Shown here piece after piece: positions 5,271 to 9,578 of a stretch of DNA of 9,578 bases. The translations under genes and the position numbers were made by a program. The notes under the pieces were generated by a model. It made no database searches. It was not told the origin of the DNA and worked only from the letters and a program-made list of their open reading frames with translations. Source of the DNA: Mucilaginibacter_A sp964236465. Lineage in GTDB: Bacteria > Bacteroidota > Bacteroidia > Sphingobacteriales > Sphingobacteriaceae. The DNA lies in the NCBI GenBank assembly GCA_964236465.1, contig CAXSBZ010000062.1:1-9578 (forward strand). The letters are read 5' to 3'. Position 1 is the stretch's first letter; each line of letters begins with the position of its first letter.

Positions 5271-6532
5271 ACTGGGCAGAACGCGATCTAAAAGTAATCT
5301 GGCATCCGTACACGCAAATGCAAACTGCCGCGCCGCCCATTCCAATTGTTAGGGGAAAAGGTGCGCTTTTATTTGATGGTCAAGGAAAGGCATACTTGGA
5401 TGCAATTTCGTCTTGGTGGGTCAACATTCACGGCCATGCGCATCCTTATATTGCACAAAAAGTTTCGGAACAATTGCACACATTGGAGCATGTTATTTTT
5501 GCGGGTTTCACGCATCCAACTGCAATTGAACTGGCGGAAGGCTTACTGGCAATCCTTCCAAACAATCAGCAAAAAGTTTTTTATTCTGATAATGGTTCTA
5601 CAGCAGTTGAAGTTGCGCTAAAAATGTGCATGCAGTTTTGGAGCAACCAGGGCAAGCCGCGCAAAAAGATTGTGGCCTTAAAAAACGCTTATCACGGTGA
5701 TACTTTTGGCGCGATGTCGGTTAGTGCGCGCAGTGCTTTTACGGCTTCTTTTGATCCGTATTTGTTTGAGGTTGAGTTTATTGATCTGCCGAATGAGGGG
5801 AATATTGAAGCGATCAAGAATCAGCTATCAACTATGAACCATGAACTAATCTGCTTCATTTTCGAACCTTTGGTACAAGGTTCGGCGGGGATGCTGATGT
5901 ACGAAGCGAAATATTTAGATGAATTGATGAAGCATTGCCGCAAGGAAGGGATTTTAATGATTGCCGATGAAGTGATGACCGGTTTTGGCCGAACAGGAAA
6001 ACATTTTGCCTGCGACCATTTGCAGGAAAAACCTGATCTCATGTGTTTTTCAAAAGGCTTGACGGGCGGGACAATGCCTTTGGGAATCACCACTTGCACC
6101 AACCAAATTTACAAAGCTTTTTTATCAGAAGACAAACACAAAACGCTTTTTCACGGCCATTCTTTCACCGCCAATCCGGTTGCCTGTGCCGCGGCTTTGG
6201 CCAGTTTAGAATTGTTTCTCCAACCGGAAACAATCGAAAATATTGAACGGATTTGCAAACGCCACCAACTTTTTGCCGATAAAAACAGCATCCACCCAAA
6301 ACTGAAAAACATCCGGCAAACCGGAACTATTTTGGCAATGGAATGGAACACGGAAAGCGGGACTTCTTATTTCAGCAACTTGCGCGACCGGCTTTACCAG
6401 TTTTTCTTAGATAAACAAATTATCCTGCGGCCGCTTGGCAACATTATTTATTTTTTAACGCCTTATTGTATTACCGATGAGCAGTTAGACCAGCTTTATT
6501 TGGCTGTTGAAGATGCTTTGGAAACCTTTTGA
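5267..6532 (+). CDS. bioA: Adenosylmethionine-8-amino-7-oxononanoate aminotransferase (BioA)
   Basis: A 421-residue class III PLP aminotransferase that converts 8-amino-7-oxononanoate (KAPA) to 7,8-diaminononanoate with S-adenosylmethionine as amino donor, the antepenultimate step of biotin synthesis. BioA-specific features are WHPYTQM (12-18), whose Tyr lines the substrate site, and AISSWWVNIHGH (46-57). Class III motifs follow: YSDNGSTAVEVALKM (106-120) for phosphate binding, AYHGDTFGAMS (141-151), IADEVMTGFGRTG (232-244) with D234 at the PLP nitrogen, and FSKGLTGG (261-268) with K263 as Schiff-base lysine. FHGHSFTANPVAC (295-307) completes the substrate region. Length is normal. The start ATG 5267 overlaps the Nudix stop by 4 bases, and the stop TGA is 3 bases before the diiron protein start, so the three genes form one plus-strand operon. 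BioF and BioD, its neighbours in the pathway, are encoded convergently downstream. Assignment is secure. Confidence 0.97.
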   Translation: MNWAERDLKVIWHPYTQMQTAAPPIPIVRGKGALLFDGQGKAYLDAISSWWVNIHGHAHPYIAQKVSEQLHTLEHVIFAGFTHPTAIELAEGLLAILPNNQQKVFYSDNGSTAVEVALKMCMQFWSNQGKPRKKIVALKNAYHGDTFGAMSVSARSAFTASFDPYLFEVEFIDLPNEGNIEAIKNQLSTMNHELICFIFEPLVQGSAGMLMYEAKYLDELMKHCRKEGILMIADEVMTGFGRTGKHFACDHLQEKPDLMCFSKGLTGGTMPLGITTCTNQIYKAFLSEDKHKTLFHGHSFTANPVACAAALASLELFLQPETIENIERICKRHQLFADKNSIHPKLKNIRQTGTILAMEWNTESGTSYFSNLRDRLYQFFLDKQIILRPLGNIIYFLTPYCITDEQLDQLYLAVEDALETF

Positions 6533-6535
6533 ATT

Positions 6536-7156
6536 ATGAACACAAACGCTTTATTTTCATCTATAGTTGCCAATCCAAGTTTGCATGCCAAATGGCTCAA
6601 TACTTTATCTTTGATGGAAAACACCGGCGCCCGGAAAATTTCTGCAAGTGAAGATACCGAAACCGTAACTTACATTATTTTAAAACATGCGGCCGAAGAA
6701 CACCGCCATGCTTTCTATTTAAAAAAACAATTGGAAAAGTTGGGCGAAAATTTATGTCCAACTTACGCTGCCGATTTTTTGCTTGCACCACGTGAAAGCC
6801 GGTTTTATTTGAATAAATTAGATGTAGAAGTTTGCCGATATTTAAAAACCGAACTTGGATTACTTGGAAAAGAATTGCGGTTTGCCGCTTATCTTTTGGT
6901 TACTTATGCGATAGAAGTCCGTGCCGATGAATTGTATCCAATTTACCAGGAAGTTTTAAGCTATGCCGAAAGCAAAGTAAACGTAAAATCCATCATTTTG
7001 GAAGAAGAAGGACACTTGGAAGAAATGCTCAATCAGTTGCAATATTTTTCTCTGGATTGGGAAAAACATGCGGTAAAAGCAGTATCAATAGAAACGAACT
7101 TGTATCACAATTGGCTGAAAGGTTTGGAAAAAGAAATAGGCATTGAAGTACAATAG
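6536..7156 (+). CDS. Ferritin-like diiron protein of unknown role in the biotin locus
   Basis: A 206-residue soluble, mostly helical protein that I cannot assign to a named enzyme. The sequence shows the full carboxylate-bridged diiron pattern of a four-helix bundle: E28 (helix A, SLMENTGARK), E55-x2-H58 (helix B, HAAEEHRHAF), E127 (helix C, TYAIEVRADELY) and E157-x2-H160 (helix D, IILEEEGHLEEML). The helix A-B and C-D spacings of about 30 residues fit ferritin-like oxygenases, reductase subunits and MiaE-type hydroxylases. No signal peptide is visible. It starts 3 bases after bioA and is the last gene of the Nudix-bioA operon, ending just before a large palindrome. Placement suggests a biotin-related oxidation, for example in making the pimeloyl precursor, but nothing in the sequence proves it. 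An iron-handling or tRNA-modifying role remains possible. Diiron fold: confident inference. Function: unknown. Confidence 0.75.
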   Translation: MNTNALFSSIVANPSLHAKWLNTLSLMENTGARKISASEDTETVTYIILKHAAEEHRHAFYLKKQLEKLGENLCPTYAADFLLAPRESRFYLNKLDVEVCRYLKTELGLLGKELRFAAYLLVTYAIEVRADELYPIYQEVLSYAESKVNVKSIILEEEGHLEEMLNQLQYFSLDWEKHAVKAVSIETNLYHNWLKGLEKEIGIEVQ

Positions 7157-7166
7157 TTGCTGCGCT

Positions 7167-7248
7167 GTCATTCCGACCGAAGGGAGAAATCTTCATTGAA
7201 AAAAACCAAATTGCTTTAAAGAAGATTTTTCCCTTCGGTCGAAATGAC
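7167..7248. repeat. Large imperfect palindrome of the CATTCCGACCGAAGGGA type between convergent operons
   Basis: Two 28-base arms (7167-7194 and 7221-7248) are inverted copies matching at 26 positions, with one mismatch tolerable as G-U, around a 26-base A/T-rich loop. The outer ends read GTCATTCCGACCGAAGGG and CCCTTCGGTCGAAATGAC. It occupies most of the 102 bases between the diiron gene stop and the bioD stop, so a long hairpin forms in transcripts from either side and may act as a bidirectional terminator or 3' stabiliser. I recall the sequence type as a frequent intergenic repeat in Bacteroidota. Confidence 0.85.
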
Positions 7249-7258
7249 AAAAAATTAA

Positions 7259-7831
7259 TTAGCTCTTTATCCAATCTAAATATTCATATCTTAATTCAGG
7301 GTGTTTTTTCTTGATCAAATCCTCAGAATATACTTCTTTTATGCCATTAAAAATGATACAATTTATCGGTAAGTTGTATTGTTTCAAAATGCTGATAGAA
7401 AGCAAAGTATGGTTGATGCTGCCTAAATAATGCATCACAACTAACACAACCTCAGCTTGTAATTGAACTATCAAATCAATCATCAAAAAATCGTTATTCA
7501 GCGGAACCATCAATCCGCCGGCGCCTTCCACAATCAATTGGTTTTGAGTTTTTGGAAGCAGAATTTTATTTGGGTCGATTACAATTCCATCCAATTCAGC
7601 AGATTTGTGTGGAGAAAAAGGTTGTGTTAACTGGTAAGCTTCGGGATGAAAAACTGAGATTGGATTATGCACCATACTTATAACTTTCATGGTATCAGAA
7701 TTTTCCAAGTCGCCGGATTGAATTGGTTTCCAATAATCTGCTTGCATGGTTTCCACTAAATGCGCTGAGACGTATGTTTTGCCAACACTGGTTCCGATTC
7801 CGGTTACAAATAATGGTTTGGGTTGGTTCAT
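7259..7831 (-). CDS. bioD: Dethiobiotin synthetase (BioD)
   Basis: A 190-residue cytoplasmic P-loop ligase that closes the ureido ring of dethiobiotin from 7,8-diaminononanoate, CO2 and ATP. The P-loop is GIGTSVGKT (11-19, K18), next to the BioD signature FVTGIGTSVGKTYVSA. YWKPIQSG (33-40) supplies the substrate lysine K35, and VEGAGGLMVPL (101-111) is the family's second conserved loop with E102. LVVMHYLGSINHTLLS (130-145) replaces the usual V(V/A)xxxLGTINHTLL strand with only small changes. It is on the short side but all core motifs are present and the compact C-terminus is usual in Bacteroidota. It follows bioF by 17 bases, so bioF-bioD is one minus-strand unit. The start codon lies inside one copy of a 13-base direct repeat (7830-7842). 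The stop is 10 bases from the large palindrome. Confidence 0.95.
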   Translation of the reverse strand: MNQPKPLFVTGIGTSVGKTYVSAHLVETMQADYWKPIQSGDLENSDTMKVISMVHNPISVFHPEAYQLTQPFSPHKSAELDGIVIDPNKILLPKTQNQLIVEGAGGLMVPLNNDFLMIDLIVQLQAEVVLVVMHYLGSINHTLLSISILKQYNLPINCIIFNGIKEVYSEDLIKKKHPELRYEYLDWIKS

Positions 7832-7863
7832 GGTTGATCGTTAATAGTTTATGGTTGATAGTT
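7830..7863. repeat. Direct repeat ATGGTTGAT(c/a)GTT at the bioF-bioD junction
   Basis: ATGGTTGATCGTT (7830-7842) and ATGGTTGATAGTT (7851-7863) differ at one base and lie 21 bases apart. On the minus strand the second covers the last codons and stop of bioF and the first covers the bioD start. A separate tandem GCTGATT repeat (7875-7891) follows inside the bioF 3' end, so the BioF tail is built partly from low-complexity DNA. Confidence 0.55.
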
Positions 7864-8991
7864 GTTGGCCGAAAGCTGATTGCTGATTGCTAAACTCAAT
7901 CTAATAATTTCTTCTTCTGTGTTAAAAGCGTGAATACAAATGCGCAATCTTTCCATTCCAATCGGAACTGTCGGGCTTAGTATTGGCCGTATATCAAAAC
8001 CATTCTGCTGTAAGTTATCCGCCATTTTTTTCACTGTTGCATTACCCGGAACCAATATAGATTGTATCGCGCTATTACTTGGAATTAATTGAACAGAATG
8101 CTGTTTTTGCAATGTTTCTTTAAACAAACCAATCAAACTTTGTAATTGGATTTGTTCAGTTTCCGAAGTTTTTAATAATTGATAAGCCATTTTAGTCGTC
8201 ATCAATTGGTGGAAACTTGGAGCCGTAGTATAGATAAAAGCGCGTGCAAAGTTGATGAGATAATTGCGCAAGTTTTGATTGCCCAAAACAATTGCACCAT
8301 GAGAGCCTAATGTTTTGCCAAAGGTTACTGTTCTGGCGAAAACCTGATTTTCCAAGTTTAACATCTGCACCAAACCACTGCCGAAAATGCCGGTTGCATG
8401 TGCTTCATCCACAATCAAATTAGCGTTGTATTTTTTTGTTAATTGTATAATTTCTTGCAGTGGTGCCTGGTCGCCGTCCATCGAATACACACTTTCTACC
8501 GCTACATAACAAATCCCTTTGGCATTTTTAAGTTTTTTTTCCAGGTCTTCCAAGTTGTTATGTTTGAAAGAAAAGCGATTGGCCAAACTCAATCTTGCAC
8601 CATCAATAATACAAGCATGGATCAGTTCATCTGCAATAATGGTATCGCCTTTTTGTGGGAGCGAAGAAAACAAACCAAGATTGGCATCATAGCCGGAATT
8701 AAAGATCAATCCGGCTTCTGCCTGATGAAAGGTTGCAATTTGCTGTTCCAGTTCTTCTGCAAAAACAGTATTTCCAGTTAGCAATCTGGAACCGCCGGAA
8801 CCGTTTAAATAATCAGGATATTTTTGTAATTCCTGCTGAACCAAGGTTTTCAACTGTTTTGATCTTGCAAAACCTAAGTAATCGTTTGAACAGAAATCAA
8901 TCAAACCCGATGCTGTTTTTAGCACCCTAAAATTGTCTTGCTGTTTTCGCAACGTCAGTTTTTGTTCAATGAAATCTTCTGCCTGCTTCAA
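7849..8991 (-). CDS. bioF: 8-amino-7-oxononanoate synthase (BioF)
   Basis: A 380-residue PLP enzyme of the alpha-oxoamine synthase family that condenses a pimeloyl thioester with L-alanine, releasing CO2, to give KAPA, the substrate of BioA encoded nearby. Family hallmarks in order: LIDFCSNDYLGFA (30-42), GSGGSRLLTGN (64-74), FNSGYDANLGLFSSL (97-111), ADELIHACIIDG (120-131) with H125 stacking on PLP, ESVYSMDGDQAPL (166-178), VDEAHATG (194-201) with D195 and H198, and TFGKTLGSHGA (223-233) with K226 as Schiff-base lysine. The start is TTG 8991: no ATG or GTG lies between it and the terminator hairpin just upstream, and it gives the usual N-terminal helix (QAEDFIEQKL). The final roughly 10 residues lie in repeat-derived DNA. 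No TAnnTTTG element or BirA-type palindrome is visible in the short upstream space. bioD follows after 17 bases. Confidence 0.96.
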   Translation of the reverse strand: MKQAEDFIEQKLTLRKQQDNFRVLKTASGLIDFCSNDYLGFARSKQLKTLVQQELQKYPDYLNGSGGSRLLTGNTVFAEELEQQIATFHQAEAGLIFNSGYDANLGLFSSLPQKGDTIIADELIHACIIDGARLSLANRFSFKHNNLEDLEKKLKNAKGICYVAVESVYSMDGDQAPLQEIIQLTKKYNANLIVDEAHATGIFGSGLVQMLNLENQVFARTVTFGKTLGSHGAIVLGNQNLRNYLINFARAFIYTTAPSFHQLMTTKMAYQLLKTSETEQIQLQSLIGLFKETLQKQHSVQLIPSNSAIQSILVPGNATVKKMADNLQQNGFDIRPILSPTVPIGMERLRICIHAFNTEEEIIRLSLAISNQLSANNYQP

Positions 8992-9016
8992 CTTAAAAAA
9001 ATTTTTGCTAAAATAA

Positions 9017-9041
9017 GAAAAGCGGCTCAGGGCCGCTTTTC
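9017..9041 (-). terminator. Terminator hairpin between the LTxxQ protein gene and bioF
   Basis: GAAAAGCGGC (9017-9026) and GCCGCTTTTC (9032-9041) pair perfectly over 10 bp with a 5-base loop. On the minus strand the hairpin follows the gene stop at 9061 by 19 bases and runs into TTATTTTAG, a T-rich tail. It ends only 25 bases before the bioF start codon, so it could also act as an attenuator for bioF. Confidence 0.75.
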
Positions 9042-9060
9042 AGAATCAAAAAAGACAAAT

Positions 9061-9441
9061 TTATTTTTGTGGAGAACCACCGGCATTTTGCATCCTGGCA
9101 CGTTGTTGTGCTTGTTGATCAGCCAGCATTTTGTCATAAGCTACTGATTGATCAGCAGTTAAAAGAGCTTTAACTTTGGTGCTCATCATCTGCCTGATCG
9201 GCATCATCCCTTGCATCATTGCCTGCCGGTCACCGTTAGAAGCTGTTCTTACACTATCCATTTTGGTGCTTTGCATCTGCATGATGGAAGTAATTTTAGT
9301 AGTTTGATCATCCGTTAGTTTCAATTGCGTTTGCAATTGTTTTGCTTGTTCTTCCGGAGACCTGCGTTGTCCACCACCCTGAGCCTTGCTCAAAGAAGTG
9401 ATGCCTGCAATAAAGCAAAGCAGTAATAATAATTTTTTCAT
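9061..9441 (-). CDS. Secreted LTxxQ-motif protein (Spy/CpxP-like)
   Basis: A 126-residue exported helical protein. Residues 1-20 form a signal peptide (MKKLLLLLCFIAGITSLSKA), with likely cleavage before Q21. A Cys sits at position 9, too early in the hydrophobic run to be a convincing lipobox. The mature part has two copies of the periplasmic Spy/CpxP LTxxQ motif: LTDDQTTKI (42-50) and LTADQSVAYDKM (94-105). Between them lies a Met/Gln-rich helix (RQAMMQGMMPIRQMM, 72-86), and the chain ends in a Gln/Arg-rich tail. Spy and CpxP are small periplasmic chaperone or stress-sensor proteins, and this family is widespread in Bacteroidota with unknown clients. The gene ends at TAA 9063-9061, followed by a strong hairpin. 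The upstream -7 match is only partial. Function by family resemblance, moderate confidence. Confidence 0.8.
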   Translation of the reverse strand: MKKLLLLLCFIAGITSLSKAQGGGQRRSPEEQAKQLQTQLKLTDDQTTKITSIMQMQSTKMDSVRTASNGDRQAMMQGMMPIRQMMSTKVKALLTADQSVAYDKMLADQQAQQRARMQNAGGSPQK

Positions 9442-9503
9442 TGTTTTCAGTCGAGTTTATTGGATAAAGATAAGATCCTGTAGTTTAACTAAAACTGTGT
9501 AAC

Positions 9504-9578
9504 TTAATTGTTGCTCTGCTGCAATTTGGCGATGGATTTTTGCATTTGCGTCATCATCAAAGTCAAACTTTCCATCGT
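9504..9578 (-). CDS. Probable C-terminal tail of a minus-strand gene cut by the window end
   Basis: On the minus strand the frame entering at 9578 reads TMESLTLMMTQMQKSI, then AKLQQSNN and TAA at 9506-9504. The 24 residues are helical and Met/Gln-rich, like the end of a coiled-coil or LTxxQ-type protein, and the stop is placed 62 bases before the next gene on the same strand, a normal intergenic distance. With only 24 codons visible this is an inference from composition and layout. It cannot be assigned to a family. Confidence 0.4.
   Translation of the reverse strand, partial: TMESLTLMMTQMQKSIAKLQQSNN

Noticed and set aside
9465..9472. Minus-strand TATCTTTA as the promoter of the LTxxQ protein gene
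   Set aside because: One fixed position of TAnnTTTG is wrong and no -33 box is found; such matches are common in AT-rich DNA.
1..9578. CRISPR arrays, tRNA or rRNA genes, riboswitches, insertion sequences
   Set aside because: I looked for regularly spaced repeats, tRNA cloverleaf arms and transposase motifs and saw none; the repeats present are irregularly spaced short units or single palindromes.

Overview
The window reads as chromosome of a Bacteroidota bacterium, most likely Sphingobacteriales (Pedobacter/Mucilaginibacter-like). This is an inference from three things. Several genes follow the Bacteroidota -7 promoter element TAnnTTTG and have A-rich leaders with weak or no Shine-Dalgarno. 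The intergenic spaces hold palindromic repeats of the GTCATTCCGACCGAAGGGA and GTCATGCTGAA types that I recall as common in this phylum. The protein families present, such as a small QA-cleaved outer-membrane barrel and Bacteroidota-style BioA, BioF and BioD, also fit. No rRNA, tRNA, CRISPR array or insertion sequence is visible.

Left part (1-2480). The 3' end of a phospho-sugar mutase gene is followed by a terminator and a gene for a small outer-membrane beta-barrel protein. A 390-base stretch without an intact gene follows. It holds a terminator, three copies of a short dispersed repeat and the decayed C-terminus of a VOC/PhnB-like protein with an in-frame TAG where the family has Trp. Next comes an AT-rich two-gene unit: a HEPN-domain protein overlapping by 19 bases an unrecognised 104-residue protein. 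It closes with a bidirectional terminator.

Middle part (2480-4800). A class I/II PLP aminotransferase (minus strand, aspartate aminotransferase-like) and a cation diffusion facilitator (plus strand) diverge from a 90-base intergenic region carrying a TAnnTTTG element on each strand. The transporter gene is bracketed by inverted copies of the short repeat TAAAAGAAGCATTG.

Right part (4800-9060). This is a split biotin locus. On the plus strand a Nudix hydrolase gene overlaps bioA by ATGA, and bioA is followed after 3 bases by a ferritin-like diiron protein of unknown role. On the minus strand bioF is followed by bioD. The two arms converge on a large imperfect palindrome. BioF, BioA and BioD give three consecutive steps from pimeloyl thioester to dethiobiotin. 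BioB and the pimeloyl-forming genes are not in the window, which makes the diiron protein the most interesting unknown here.

Right edge (9060-9578). A secreted LTxxQ (Spy/CpxP-like) protein gene on the minus strand ends at a strong hairpin just upstream of bioF, followed by what is probably the tail of another minus-strand gene cut by the window end.
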